Source of the DNA: CAYTYZ01 sp964442385
Lineage (GTDB): Bacteria > Patescibacteriota > Microgenomatia > UBA12405
DNA: 54,709 nt
Direction: 5' to 3'
Assembly: GCA_964442385.1 (NCBI GenBank)
Contig: CAYTYZ010000007.1
Location: 1-54,709 of the forward strand
Shown: in pieces, positions 39,756-48,605 of the stretch
How positions within the stretch are numbered: position 1 is the stretch's first letter
How the letters are laid out: every line of letters begins with the position of its first letter
The notes under the pieces: model-generated
Told to the model about the DNA's origin: nothing
Databases searched by the model: none
What the model saw: the letters and a program-made list of their open reading frames with translations, nothing else
Made by a program: the position numbers and the translations under genes

Positions 39756-40986
39756 GTTTCTTTCGCCAAATAATCTTGTTATACATAGTCCAATTATAGG
39801 GAAGTATAAAAAAAACTATTGATATTATTAAGAATATTTGACGGATTTGACGACTGTCACCAAAAAAGTGTGTCCCTCCTCCAATTACTAAAAATTGAAT
39901 TATTATGGCTCCGATAGATGTTAGGTTAAATTGCAAAAATTTGCCTAATAATTTTAAGGGGTGATGATGTTTTTCATGCCTAAATGTCCAAAAGTTATTT
40001 AACAGAAAGTTGCTAACTACTGATACTTCCGCGGCCAAAGATCCAGCCCAAGCACTAGGATTGGTAAGCAAAAAATGAAGTGGAAATTCCTGGTGTCGTG
40101 TCATGTATGTGGCAAAAGTAGATGTGAGTGGAATGGATCTAAATATTTCTAGTGATAAGGAATTAACTATAAATCCCATAAAGCCTACCATGCCAAACTT
40201 TATAAATTTCTTTATAGTCGGATCTAAAAGACGCAATTTTAAAGCTACGATAAAAATTTCCTTGGCTGTTTGTGACTCTATTTTGGACTCACCTTCAGTT
40301 CTAAGCCCAAATACCAGGGGTACTTCGGCATATTTGGCTCCAGAACGGATCGTTTCATATAGTAATTGCAGTTTGTAGCCAAAACTTTTAGATATTAAGT
40401 GTTTGTAATCTAGAAGTTGTTCATTTACAAAGGGAGTAACTCGAGTTGCCTTAAAACCAGTGGTTGGATCGGTAACTTTTAAGAAATTAACCGTTGGAAA
40501 AAACAAAATACATCTGGCTACAAATCCACCTACTTCACTAAAAAATAATCTTTTAAATCCCCAACCTTCTGGATTTTTACCACCTGCGATTTTTCTTGAT
40601 CCGCAAACATAATCAAATCCTTGGTCAATTTTTGTTAGGTATTTAATAATATCTGAGGGAGGATGTTGAAAATCTCCATCCATCTCCATCACTACCTGGG
40701 CATTGAGTTTGTCCTTGGCGTAGGCAAATCCTTTAAGATAAGCTGCTCCGATACCGTCTTTGCTGGTTTCCTTTAAAAGATGTACATTTTTATTTTTTAA
40801 AACAAATTTTTGTACCAATGCCGCAGTTCCATCCGGCGAAGCTCCATCGACAACCAAGGCGTGAACTTGCCACGAGGTGGAAGTTCTTAAATCTGGAAAG
40901 GTTTTTTGAGTAAGATGGGTAAGCATTTTGCCAATATTGTCGACCTCGTTATAGGTAGGAATTACTACCACAGCTACTTTTTGCAT
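39739..40986 (-). CDS. DPM1-like glycosyltransferase fused to a GtrA domain
   Basis: About 415 aa from ATG 40986, 6 bases after minus TATACT (40993-40998). The GT-A (family 2) part (about 5-245) has VVVIPTYNEVDNIG, VDGASPDGT and EMDGDFQHPP with the metal-binding DxD-type Asp residues. The C-terminal GtrA-like domain (about 255-405) has four membrane segments. It transfers a sugar from a nucleotide sugar to a polyprenyl phosphate, and the GtrA part may help flip it. It serves cell-surface glycan synthesis. Confidence 0.9.
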   Translation of the reverse strand: MQKVAVVVIPTYNEVDNIGKMLTHLTQKTFPDLRTSTSWQVHALVVDGASPDGTAALVQKFVLKNKNVHLLKETSKDGIGAAYLKGFAYAKDKLNAQVVMEMDGDFQHPPSDIIKYLTKIDQGFDYVCGSRKIAGGKNPEGWGFKRLFFSEVGGFVARCILFFPTVNFLKVTDPTTGFKATRVTPFVNEQLLDYKHLISKSFGYKLQLLYETIRSGAKYAEVPLVFGLRTEGESKIESQTAKEIFIVALKLRLLDPTIKKFIKFGMVGFMGFIVNSLSLEIFRSIPLTSTFATYMTRHQEFPLHFLLTNPSAWAGSLAAEVSVVSNFLLNNFWTFRHEKHHHPLKLLGKFLQFNLTSIGAIIIQFLVIGGGTHFFGDSRQIRQIFLIISIVFFILPYNWTMYNKIIWRKKPKTSI

Positions 40987-41052
40987 ATTGCTAGTATACA
41001 TTTTCATCTCTAGATTTGACAGAAGTTGTAAACAGGGCTAAAATCGGCCAAA

Positions 41053-41622
41053 ATGAAAAAATACTTATTGTTTGTGACAGGTATCTTGCTATATGCTTTT
41101 GCTAACCAGAGTAAGCCAGTTTTGGCCTTAGCTCCTAGTAACAATCCCCTGGTAGAGAGCATAATTCTAACGTTTAACAGCCGGTTACCAATTCCAAAGA
41201 AGATAATTGTAAATACATACAGTGCTGAAGCCAATGCAAATGTTGAGACAGGAAATCTTGATACTAATAGCCAGCTTGAAATAAAGAGCTTAGGTATACT
41301 TGAAAAAATAAAACAAGGAAATACTTTGAATAATGAACTTTTAGTGGGATCAGGAGAAGTTCTAACCAATACAATAAACGGTGCCAGGGTGATTTACGCC
41401 CACAACGGTTTGGATAAATTTGGTCAACTTTACAAGCTAGCTATTGGAGAAAAGATTTCGTTGACTACAGAGAATGAATTGTTTGAATACATTCTTAAGG
41501 AAAAAAGCTTGGTTGATACAAATAGACTTAGTCAAGTTAAGGCAAAGAAAGATACTATTTATCTGGTTACCTGTTCTTATGGTCAACCTAATTTAAGATA
41601 TCTGCTTCGCTTTGAAAAATAA
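41053..41622 (+). CDS. sortase-like cysteine transpeptidase
   Basis: 189 aa with an N-terminal signal or anchor (about 4-26). The sortase pattern is present: GARVIYAHNG with the catalytic His, then LVTCSYGQPNLRYLLR with the catalytic Cys and Arg spaced as in TLxTC...R sortases. It would attach proteins with a sorting signal to the cell surface. No LPxTG substrate is seen immediately adjacent. The 210-aa gene follows 2 bases later. Confidence 0.78.
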   Translation: MKKYLLFVTGILLYAFANQSKPVLALAPSNNPLVESIILTFNSRLPIPKKIIVNTYSAEANANVETGNLDTNSQLEIKSLGILEKIKQGNTLNNELLVGSGEVLTNTINGARVIYAHNGLDKFGQLYKLAIGEKISLTTENELFEYILKEKSLVDTNRLSQVKAKKDTIYLVTCSYGQPNLRYLLRFEK

Positions 41623-41624
41623 AT

Positions 41625-42257
41625 ATGCCAAGAAAAATATCTAACAGGTGGAATTATAAAAAGAGTAAGCCAAAAAAATCAATTAGCATAGATTATATAC
41701 TTGGGGCAAAATTAATTTTAGTGGTTGTTTTTACAACGATTTTTGCCATGGGGTTAAAAAATATAAAGAAACCAAATATTGATTTTGGGGCAACTTTTTT
41801 TCGCAAAGGAGAGAGTGCTGTTAGCAGTACTAGGACTAGCGAGTTGGACCTGCCCCCAGACTGGAAAATTATCAACAAAGAAGAAGGTGAAGTAATGTTA
41901 AAAACAGAAAAATCTGGAGATTACCAGATTATTCCTTCAATTTTATTTGTAAAACTAGATAACCAAGTAAAAAAAATAGACGAAGCTTATATCAACAAGC
42001 TGAAGCAAGGCGCCAAAAAGGTGATACCAAAGCTAGAATTTGAGAAAACTGTTACTAGTCAGATTGAACCTTTTACTAGATATGAGTTTAAAGGTGAGTA
42101 CGTAACCAGAGGCAAAAAAATTACCTTAACACAGGTGGTATTTAAGAACAACCAAGACGCATATCTGTACACTATATCATCAGAAAAAGGTCAGCTAGAA
42201 GATGGCGAAATAGCCAAGGTAAATAAAAGAGTAGAAGACTGGTTTATCAATAAATAG
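41625..42257 (+). CDS. membrane-anchored protein of unknown function
   Basis: 210 aa. A basic N-terminus (about 1-22) and one membrane segment (about 28-45) anchor a soluble external domain of mixed strands and helices. It is co-transcribed with the sortase gene (2-base gap), so it may be a sortase partner or substrate, though I see no sorting motif. The size and plan resemble the protein at 54048-54653. No enzymatic motif is present. Confidence 0.65.
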   Translation: MPRKISNRWNYKKSKPKKSISIDYILGAKLILVVVFTTIFAMGLKNIKKPNIDFGATFFRKGESAVSSTRTSELDLPPDWKIINKEEGEVMLKTEKSGDYQIIPSILFVKLDNQVKKIDEAYINKLKQGAKKVIPKLEFEKTVTSQIEPFTRYEFKGEYVTRGKKITLTQVVFKNNQDAYLYTISSEKGQLEDGEIAKVNKRVEDWFINK

Positions 42258-42270
42258 TCTAGAATATATT

Positions 42271-42936
42271 ATGCGGTTTGATGTAATCACTCTTTTTCCA
42301 GACATGTTTGTTAGTTTTAGCAAAGAAAGTATAATTAAAAGGGCAATTGGGAATAAATTTATCGAACTAAAAATACATCAGTTGCGCAGTTGGGCTAAAG
42401 ATAAATATAAAACTGTAGACGACAAACCCTTTGGAGGTGGAGTTGGGATGCTACTAAAACCGGATGTTTTGTATAATTGTCTGAGTGATCTTAAAAAAAT
42501 AACTAGTAAGATAAAAAAACAAAGGGTAGTTGTACTGAGTGCCAGAGGCAAGAGATTTACACAAAAGGATGCTGAAAGGTTAACTAAATATGACCAAATT
42601 ATATTGGTGTGTGGTCATTATGAGGGAATTGATGCTAGATTTGAAGATAACTGTGCCCACGAGCTAATTTCTATCGGGGACTTTGTGGTAACTGGTGGTG
42701 AACTACCTGCCATGCTGGTCATTGAAGCAATAAGTAGGCTTAAAAAGGGAGTACTTGGTAAAGATAGATCTAGTGAAGTAGAAAGTTTTTCAAAGTTAGG
42801 TGGAAAGAGACTAAGAGAATATAGACAATATACAAGACCTAGGATGTTTCTTGGATACGAGGTGCCAAATGAACTAGTATCAGGTGATCCTAAAAAAATC
42901 GCAAGCTGGCAAAAACGAGAACAACAAAAGAAATAA
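42271..42936 (+). CDS. trmD: tRNA (guanine37-N1)-methyltransferase TrmD
   Basis: 221 aa. The SPOUT-knot motifs DDKPFGGGVGMLLKP, LVCGHYEGIDAR and IGDFVVTGGELPAMLVIEA are all present. It methylates G37 of tRNAs reading CNN codons, keeping the reading frame. TAGAAT (42260-42265) lies 5 bases before the ATG, inside the intergenic gap after the sortase pair. The 3' end overlaps the convergent 87-aa gene by 47 bases. It is not next to rpsP or rplS, its usual partners. Confidence 0.95.
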   Translation: MRFDVITLFPDMFVSFSKESIIKRAIGNKFIELKIHQLRSWAKDKYKTVDDKPFGGGVGMLLKPDVLYNCLSDLKKITSKIKKQRVVVLSARGKRFTQKDAERLTKYDQIILVCGHYEGIDARFEDNCAHELISIGDFVVTGGELPAMLVIEAISRLKKGVLGKDRSSEVESFSKLGGKRLREYRQYTRPRMFLGYEVPNELVSGDPKKIASWQKREQQKK

Positions 42937-43153
42937 CTAATAAATACTCCACAACAACCACAATATGGAAATCCTTTTTCTGTAGATGGTGATAAATACT
43001 CCAAAAGAAATACCCTAAAGACAGGGTAAGAGAAGCAGTAAAAATTGCATTATTGGTGTGTCCTAGAGAAACAACAAGTAAAAGAGACAAGAAAATAAAA
43101 AAGATTAATATAATGTAGTTTTTTATGCGAGGTGTGGTAGGAAAGTTAAGCAT
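42890..43153 (-). CDS. small three-TM membrane protein
   Basis: 87 aa with three hydrophobic segments at about 12-31, 36-52 and 63-85. It overlaps the end of trmD by 47 bases on the opposite strand. It begins one base before the CAP-domain gene ends, so it may be read together with it. A TATA-rich box is close to the start. The call is weaker than for its neighbours because of the overlap. Confidence 0.5.
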   Translation of the reverse strand: MLNFPTTPRIKNYIILIFFIFLSLLLVVSLGHTNNAIFTASLTLSLGYFFWSIYHHLQKKDFHIVVVVEYLLVISFVVLVFASLRFF

Positions 43154-43154
43154 A

Positions 43155-44036
43155 CTATATTAAAGACCCCTGTTGGGTAAGCAATAACATTAAGAAAGCC
43201 GCAAGTAAAAAGATCATATGGGCAATAGACGAACCAGAAAGACGGTGAGTTTTGTTTTTGATGACCACTATATAAGCATCGATAAACAGCACACCAACTA
43301 GGACCATAAATATTAGACTACCAACTGCTTTTTGCACAGTTTTGGGGTTTATTAACGAAGAACTTTGGGAAAGACCGGCTACTGTTGGAACTTGTTCGCG
43401 TTGTACTACTGCCTCTTCAACTGGCTTTACCAAAACTTCTTTGACGACGGGTTTTTCTTTAACTTCTTTTTGAGAGAGTGAGCCTGTTAGTGGTGTACCA
43501 AAATGCTGGACCACCAGGGTAGTCTTGTAGCCATTAAGTGTGCCATTTACCACCCCTATACCAATTTCTTGGTACTTGTCGCTTACAAGATTGGCGTTGT
43601 GAGTTGGGGAACCTATCCAAGCATCCATAAGTCCCTGGGTATCGTAAAAGTCTTTGGCTAGGTTTTCTCCTGCAAAACTATATTTATAATTAACATCCTT
43701 GAAAAACTGCCATGGGCTGGTGCCGTCTGGTGAATTATGAGCCCAATAGCCCTTGGCAAACATATCTTTAGCTTTGGCAGTGGCAGACTCGCTTAGGCTA
43801 GGATTAATTGACAAGGTGGGTAAATTATTCTTTTGCCTATAGGCGTTGGTAGCGTTTAAAACTTTTTGGACAGTTATTTCAGAGGAGTAACCTAGTACTC
43901 CAGGATAGTAGTAGCCAACCGCTTTTAGGACTAAATAATTGGCCAAATACAGACTATATAAAATTGCAAAACCGATTGGCTTTAAAATTTTGGCCTTGTA
44001 ATTATTTGATTCTAAAGGTAAAAACCAGTGTTTCAT
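43155..44036 (-). CDS. CAP/SCP-domain membrane protein
   Basis: 293 aa. An N-terminal membrane segment precedes the CAP domain (about 55-185) with LNATNAYRQKNNLPTL, WAHNSPDG, GENLA and WIGSPTHNANL, matching YkwD-type proteins. The C-terminal part has a Pro/Val/Glu-rich linker and two membrane segments (about 232-252, 268-287). It is probably surface-exposed. It is coupled to the VanZ gene by an ATGA overlap. Confidence 0.87.
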   Translation of the reverse strand: MKHWFLPLESNNYKAKILKPIGFAILYSLYLANYLVLKAVGYYYPGVLGYSSEITVQKVLNATNAYRQKNNLPTLSINPSLSESATAKAKDMFAKGYWAHNSPDGTSPWQFFKDVNYKYSFAGENLAKDFYDTQGLMDAWIGSPTHNANLVSDKYQEIGIGVVNGTLNGYKTTLVVQHFGTPLTGSLSQKEVKEKPVVKEVLVKPVEEAVVQREQVPTVAGLSQSSSLINPKTVQKAVGSLIFMVLVGVLFIDAYIVVIKNKTHRLSGSSIAHMIFLLAAFLMLLLTQQGSLI

Positions 44037-44374
44037 GTATGTTTACTATAGCGAAAGCGGGCCACAAGAAGCAAGCCCAAGACTCCACCCAAGCTATCAA
44101 AAATAAGGTCAGTAGCTTTGGATGTTCTACCAACAACAAAACTTTGGTGAAATTCGTCGGTCATTCCATAAAAAATTGTAAAGATTAGGCTAAGGTATCT
44201 ATTTTTAGTGGCTAAATAGTAGCTTAAATAAAGAAGAAAGTAGATGATAACATGCAGCGATTTAAAGAATAAAAAACGAGCTGTACCGTCGTGGATAGGA
44301 ACGGAATCCGTTGGACCTGAAGATAGATAAAAAATTAAAGCCATGCAAAGAATGCTTGGAATAAACTTAAGCAT
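44033..44374 (-). CDS. VanZ-like membrane protein
   Basis: 113 aa with about three to four membrane segments. The family signature appears as a DEFHQSFVVGRTSKATD loop followed by a FDSLGGVLG segment. VanZ proteins give teicoplanin resistance in enterococci and otherwise are of unknown role. It overlaps both the CAP gene (4 bases) and the Pro/Thr-rich gene (8 bases), so the three form one unit. Confidence 0.88.
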   Translation of the reverse strand: MLKFIPSILCMALIFYLSSGPTDSVPIHDGTARFLFFKSLHVIIYFLLYLSYYLATKNRYLSLIFTIFYGMTDEFHQSFVVGRTSKATDLIFDSLGGVLGLLLVARFRYSKHT

Positions 44375-45248
44375 TCTTTTTAAAAATGCTTAGTAGTAGT
44401 GGAATTAGAAGAACCAGGCCGCCTGAAATAATTAATATAATTGGCAAAAACTTTGATAAGTCCAGTCCTTCCGATTTGTCGGAATCTGTTGATCCTTCGG
44501 CCATAAACTTAGTCTCCAAGAGGGCTGTATCTTGGGCCCCCAGAACATTAGAATCTAGAGTTTGGATTAAATAGGCTGGGGTAATGGTTGGAGCCGGAGT
44601 ATCGGTAGGATAAGGGGTTTCGCTAGGTAGAGGTGTAGGGGTTGGAGTATGGGTTGGCGTTGGAGTTTGAGTAGGTGTAGGGGTTGGAGTATGGGTTGGC
44701 GTTGGAGTTTGAGTGGGGGTACTAGTTGGCATTGGAGTTGGCTCAAGAATTGAAGATATGGTCATGGTATTGTCTGATTCGGTTAAAGTACCAGTAAAGT
44801 TTCTGTTTGTTCTTACCCGCAAAGTAGAAGGAAGCTGGACTTCTTCTATTCTGGCCGTCAAGTTGGTATAAATAGTTCCTCCATTTCCAAGCACAAAAGG
44901 CATACTTGTCCAAGCTCCAGTATAGCCATACCAGGTTTGGTTGTTTTGGGTACTTATAAGGCTGGTGTTATTGGTGGCATAGACCTTTAGAGAATAAGTA
45001 GTACCTATTTGTGTATTATCTAATCTTATCCCAACTGAAAAAGCATCGTTTTTAACAACTGTGCCGGGAGCAGAAAGAATGGTCAGTTTAAAAGGCCCAA
45101 GAGTAGGTGTGGGAGTTGGGGTAAGGGTAGGAGTTGCGGTTGGTGTCAAAGTCGGAGTTGGGGTAATGGTAGGGGTTGGTGTAGGTGTCTCGGTTACAGT
45201 TTGGGCAAAAACAGCCGTAAATAGACTTAGCAAAAAAAGTAACATCAT
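44367..45248 (-). CDS. Pro/Thr-rich surface protein
   Basis: 293 aa. A signal peptide (LLFLLSLFTAVFAQ) precedes two TPTPT-type low-complexity regions (about 18-50 and 168-215) flanking a beta-rich domain, and a C-terminal membrane anchor (about 268-287) ends in a short basic tail. The plan resembles a cell-wall or membrane-anchored stalk protein; Pro/Thr linkers could be O-glycosylated. It opens the operon with the VanZ and CAP genes. Confidence 0.8.
   Translation of the reverse strand: MMLLFLLSLFTAVFAQTVTETPTPTPTITPTPTLTPTATPTLTPTPTPTLGPFKLTILSAPGTVVKNDAFSVGIRLDNTQIGTTYSLKVYATNNTSLISTQNNQTWYGYTGAWTSMPFVLGNGGTIYTNLTARIEEVQLPSTLRVRTNRNFTGTLTESDNTMTISSILEPTPMPTSTPTQTPTPTHTPTPTPTQTPTPTHTPTPTPLPSETPYPTDTPAPTITPAYLIQTLDSNVLGAQDTALLETKFMAEGSTDSDKSEGLDLSKFLPIILIISGGLVLLIPLLLSIFKKNA
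44629..44727 (-). repeat. tandem Pro/Thr-coding repeats
   Basis: Repeats with the sense-strand pattern CCAACGCCAAC, CCAACCCCTACACC and CAAACTCCAAC encode TPTPTQTPTPTHT units of the surface protein. The unit is about 12-30 bases and imperfect. Repeats of this kind are prone to length change by slippage. Confidence 0.75.
45099..45198 (-). repeat. second tract of Pro/Thr-coding repeats
   Basis: Imperfect 6-12-base repeats coding TPTPTITPTPTLTPT in the N-terminal stalk of the same protein. Confidence 0.7.
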
Positions 45249-45254
45249 TTTATT

Positions 45255-46655
45255 CTAGACTAAGTCCAGGGCACTTTGCAATCTAGAAAGTACCTTTTCC
45301 TTGCCCAAAATTGGCAAACATTCCACAATAGGTGGAGTGATTTTTTGGCCAGAGACTGCTTGGCGTAGCTCTTTAAAGAAATCCCCTACTTTCCAGTTAT
45401 TATCGGCAATTAGCTGAATAAACTTGGGTTGGATAGAGTCAAGATCTGAGACTTTTATTAAATCAATGGCTTTTTTTATCATATCTGGAGCCTGTGGAAC
45501 TGGTGGGGTAAAATCCTCATATAAAAATTTACAAATTTCTCGAAGGTCAGATAGTTTAAAAATCCTTTCTTTGGAAATTGGTATCAAAATACTTAAGTTT
45601 TGGGCAGATAATTCCGGTAAAAATTTTTGATACAAGGGTAAAAGCTCATCGGTGGTTTTTTGACGAAGATAATAGCCATTAAGATAATCCAATTTTTTTC
45701 GATCAAAAATAGGAGCTTTTTTATTTAGATCCATTGGGTCAAAAGCCTGGATAAATTCAGAAAGACTCCATATTTCTTTGTTGGTACCGTCATTCCAACC
45801 TAAAAGCATCATAAAATTTAGTAAAGCTTCGGGCAGATAACCTTCGTCAAGAAAACTTCTAGCCGAAACACTACCCTTTCGTTTACTCATTTTGCCTTGA
45901 CCAGAAGGATCTAGAAAAACCGTAACATGGGCAAAAATTGGTACTTGCCATCCAAAATACCTGTAAATAAGAATTTGTTTTGGAGTTGAGGTTATCCATT
46001 CTTCGCCACGCATAACATGGGTAATTCCCATAAGGTGATCATCAACGACTACAGCAAAGTGATAGGTTGGAATACCATCTGATTTGATTAAAACTTGATC
46101 ATCCACTTCGTTGGAGTTGATGATTATATGCCCACGAACCAAGTCGGTAAACTCAATTTTTTCGTTGTCGGGAACTTTTAACCTTATTGTAAATTTTTCA
46201 CCAGAATTAATTTTTGCTTGAATTTCTTCTTTGGTGAGGGATAGCCACTTGCGATCGTAGCGCAAACTCAATTTTCGATCGGAGGAAGATCTGATTTTCT
46301 CAAGCTCTTCTTGGGTTGAAAAAGAATAATAGGCGAGATCTTTATCTAGAAGTTCTTTAATGTATTCGTTGTAGATAGAAAGTCTTTCGGTCTGCTTGTA
46401 GGGTGCAAACGGTCCTCCGATGTCAGGACCTTCGTCCCAGGTAATTCCATAGTCTTTGATGTCCTTTAAAATACGTTCCTGGGCACCTGCAACCAGTCTC
46501 TTTTGGTCGGTATCTTCCACTCTAATAATAAACTGCCCGTTGTGCCTTTTGGCAAAGGCAAAATTATACAAGCACGATCGGATATGCCCGATATGGTATT
46601 CCCCTGTTGGGCTTGGAGCCATTCTAGTGCGTACTATCATTTTGCTATCTGTCAT
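45255..46655 (-). CDS. gltX: glutamyl-tRNA synthetase
   Basis: 466 aa, normal length. HIGH motif in APSPTGEYHIGHIRS (about 13-27), KMSKRKGS (about 258), and the C-terminal helical anticodon-binding part. It charges tRNA-Glu and, as no GlnRS gene is visible here, possibly also tRNA-Gln (20243-20313) for later amidation; this is an inference. Minus TATAAT (46662-46667) is 6 bases before the ATG and shares bases with the -10 of the divergent gene. Confidence 0.96.
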   Translation of the reverse strand: MTDSKMIVRTRMAPSPTGEYHIGHIRSCLYNFAFAKRHNGQFIIRVEDTDQKRLVAGAQERILKDIKDYGITWDEGPDIGGPFAPYKQTERLSIYNEYIKELLDKDLAYYSFSTQEELEKIRSSSDRKLSLRYDRKWLSLTKEEIQAKINSGEKFTIRLKVPDNEKIEFTDLVRGHIIINSNEVDDQVLIKSDGIPTYHFAVVVDDHLMGITHVMRGEEWITSTPKQILIYRYFGWQVPIFAHVTVFLDPSGQGKMSKRKGSVSARSFLDEGYLPEALLNFMMLLGWNDGTNKEIWSLSEFIQAFDPMDLNKKAPIFDRKKLDYLNGYYLRQKTTDELLPLYQKFLPELSAQNLSILIPISKERIFKLSDLREICKFLYEDFTPPVPQAPDMIKKAIDLIKVSDLDSIQPKFIQLIADNNWKVGDFFKELRQAVSGQKITPPIVECLPILGKEKVLSRLQSALDLV

Positions 46656-46675
46656 GTAGTGATTATACTAATACT
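46656..46675. promoter_or_regulatory. overlapping divergent -10 boxes between gltX and the 351-aa gene
   Basis: Minus TATAAT (46662-46667) and plus TATACT (46664-46669) share four bases. Each is exactly 6 bases from its start codon (46655 and 46676), so both genes should be leaderless and compete for polymerase. Confidence 0.6.
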
Positions 46676-47731
46676 ATGGCGAATTTGACTATGACAGCTT
46701 ATTGGGCAAGAAAGTTTATTAAATTTGGCGGGGCAGGTATTGCAATATTACTCGTAGTACAGATGGCAGTAAGTGCCACAATTTCTTATATAAAAAGTCA
46801 AAAAAAGGCTGAGCCGGATTATTTACTTGGAAGTCTAAATCCGATTAGCTTTCCAAAAAAAGATTTTGAAAAAAAACAATTTGCCTTTACCCTACCCAAT
46901 GACAAACTTCCAGTGGTACCTAAAATATTACCTGTATATCAGGTAAATCGCCCAGTTTTTAGTTTACTATTACTTGATGAGGCCAAGGTAAGTGCCAAGG
47001 GTATGGGCTTTGTAACGGAACCGGTAGAAAAAGACAGCGGAAACGGTGAATACACATTTAGAAATGATATTGCAAACCAAAATCTGACTGTAAACGTACT
47101 GGACGGAAGTTTTACCATGAGCTATCCATACCAAACAGACCAGCTGATATTGGTTCCTGAAAAAATTCCTACAAAGGAACTGGCGATCCAATCTGCCTCT
47201 AGTTATTTAGAAAAAGGAGGAAAGTTGTCTCCTGATCTAAAGGAAGGCAAAAAAGAAGTATCTTTTTTTAGGATAAGCCCAGAAAAACTTGAACCACTTA
47301 CCGCTCCAAATGGAGCAAATTTGGCACGTGTAGACATATTTAGAAAACCAATAGAAGTAGGGGCTAATTCTTATAAAATTTTGCCTAGCGATCCAAGACA
47401 AGCCACAGTTTACGCATTAGTATCTGGCTCGAGTGCCGAAAACAGATCAGTTGTAGAAGTTGGCTATAAACATAGCAATATTGACAGACAGATATTTGGT
47501 ACCTACCCGATAAAACCAGTAGAGTTGGCCCAAAAGGAACTAACAAATGGCTTATATTGGCCAGCCAAGGATGTGGCCAGTAAAAGTGTATCTATTCACA
47601 ATGTCTACTTGGCTTATTTTGAACCCAATATACTGGACAAGACCATGCAACCAATTTACGTTTTTGAGGATGATAAGGCAAATTTTGTTGCTTATATTAG
47701 TGCAGTAGATTTTAACGCCAAGCGAAATTAG
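46676..47731 (+). CDS. membrane-anchored protein of unknown function, 351 aa
   Basis: 351 aa. One N-terminal membrane segment (about 18-37) and a large external domain with two beta-rich halves. It is single-copy in the window, with no catalytic motif recognised. It is divergently transcribed from gltX through overlapping -10 boxes and overlaps the convergent D,D-carboxypeptidase gene by 20 bases. Confidence 0.7.
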   Translation: MANLTMTAYWARKFIKFGGAGIAILLVVQMAVSATISYIKSQKKAEPDYLLGSLNPISFPKKDFEKKQFAFTLPNDKLPVVPKILPVYQVNRPVFSLLLLDEAKVSAKGMGFVTEPVEKDSGNGEYTFRNDIANQNLTVNVLDGSFTMSYPYQTDQLILVPEKIPTKELAIQSASSYLEKGGKLSPDLKEGKKEVSFFRISPEKLEPLTAPNGANLARVDIFRKPIEVGANSYKILPSDPRQATVYALVSGSSAENRSVVEVGYKHSNIDRQIFGTYPIKPVELAQKELTNGLYWPAKDVASKSVSIHNVYLAYFEPNILDKTMQPIYVFEDDKANFVAYISAVDFNAKRN

Positions 47732-48605
47732 ATTTGAGCCAAGAAAGTAGCCTTACTGTGTCACCAAAACGATCGCGGCTATTTGCAACCACACTGATGA
47801 AGTCATGCTCATTATATTTTATATAGCCAACAAAGGCTTCGCCGGCTGTAGGTGTCCAGCCTGTTTTTAGCCCGACCACCTCGGGATATTTACCCAAAAG
47901 CTCATTGGTGGTGACAAGCGAATATTTGTCTTTTCCATCTATAGTAGTTACCAAAGTTTGCTTTTCTTTAACTATGTTTAAGACATAATTTAATTTTAGA
48001 CTGGCACGTCCTAATTGTGACAAATCATAAACGGTGGAAACATGCTCAGGATTGTCATTACCATCAAAATTCATAAACTTGGTATTTGTCATATTGAGCG
48101 ACCTAGCTAAATTATTCATTTCATTGATAAAACCAGTTACCCCAGAGGGGTGATGATTGGCCAGGGCAAAAGCTACGTCATTTGCAGAATAGACCAGTAA
48201 AGCTCGAAGTAAATTGTCAACGGTATAACTTTGTCCGAGTCTAAGACCCATGGTTTTACCATCTTTGTGAAGCTCTGTGATAACTACGGTTTCGTTAAGT
48301 GGATAATTGTTTAGGGCAGTTAGAGCTGTAGCTAGTTTGGTAGTAGAAGCAGGATAAATGGGATCATTAATATTTCTTGAAACTAGAATTTGGTTGGTTT
48401 TGGCATCTAAAAGAATATAATAATCACTACTCATATTCGGTAAACTATTTATAGTAGGAATGGGCAGGGTATTGGTATTCATCTGAAACAGATCCTGACT
48501 TTTTTTTATCACCAAAGGTGCCTTTTGTTGGTTAGCGGTATACCTGACAACCAATAGAAAGACACCTAGGCAAAATAGGGTGTATAAACCTAGATTTTTA
48601 ATCAT
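47712..48605 (-). CDS. serine-type D-Ala-D-Ala carboxypeptidase
   Basis: 297 aa. N-terminal membrane segment (about 5-22). Penicillin-binding motifs in order: SxxK in YPASTTKLATAL (about 81-92), SxN in YSANDVAFAL, and KTG in GLKTGWTPTAG. This is the PBP5/DacA core without the C-terminal beta-domain and amphipathic anchor, so it is held by the N-terminus. It trims the terminal D-Ala of peptidoglycan stem peptides. The 5' end overlaps aspS by 8 bases. Confidence 0.92.
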   Translation of the reverse strand: MIKNLGLYTLFCLGVFLLVVRYTANQQKAPLVIKKSQDLFQMNTNTLPIPTINSLPNMSSDYYILLDAKTNQILVSRNINDPIYPASTTKLATALTALNNYPLNETVVITELHKDGKTMGLRLGQSYTVDNLLRALLVYSANDVAFALANHHPSGVTGFINEMNNLARSLNMTNTKFMNFDGNDNPEHVSTVYDLSQLGRASLKLNYVLNIVKEKQTLVTTIDGKDKYSLVTTNELLGKYPEVVGLKTGWTPTAGEAFVGYIKYNEHDFISVVANSRDRFGDTVRLLSWLKSNFAWR

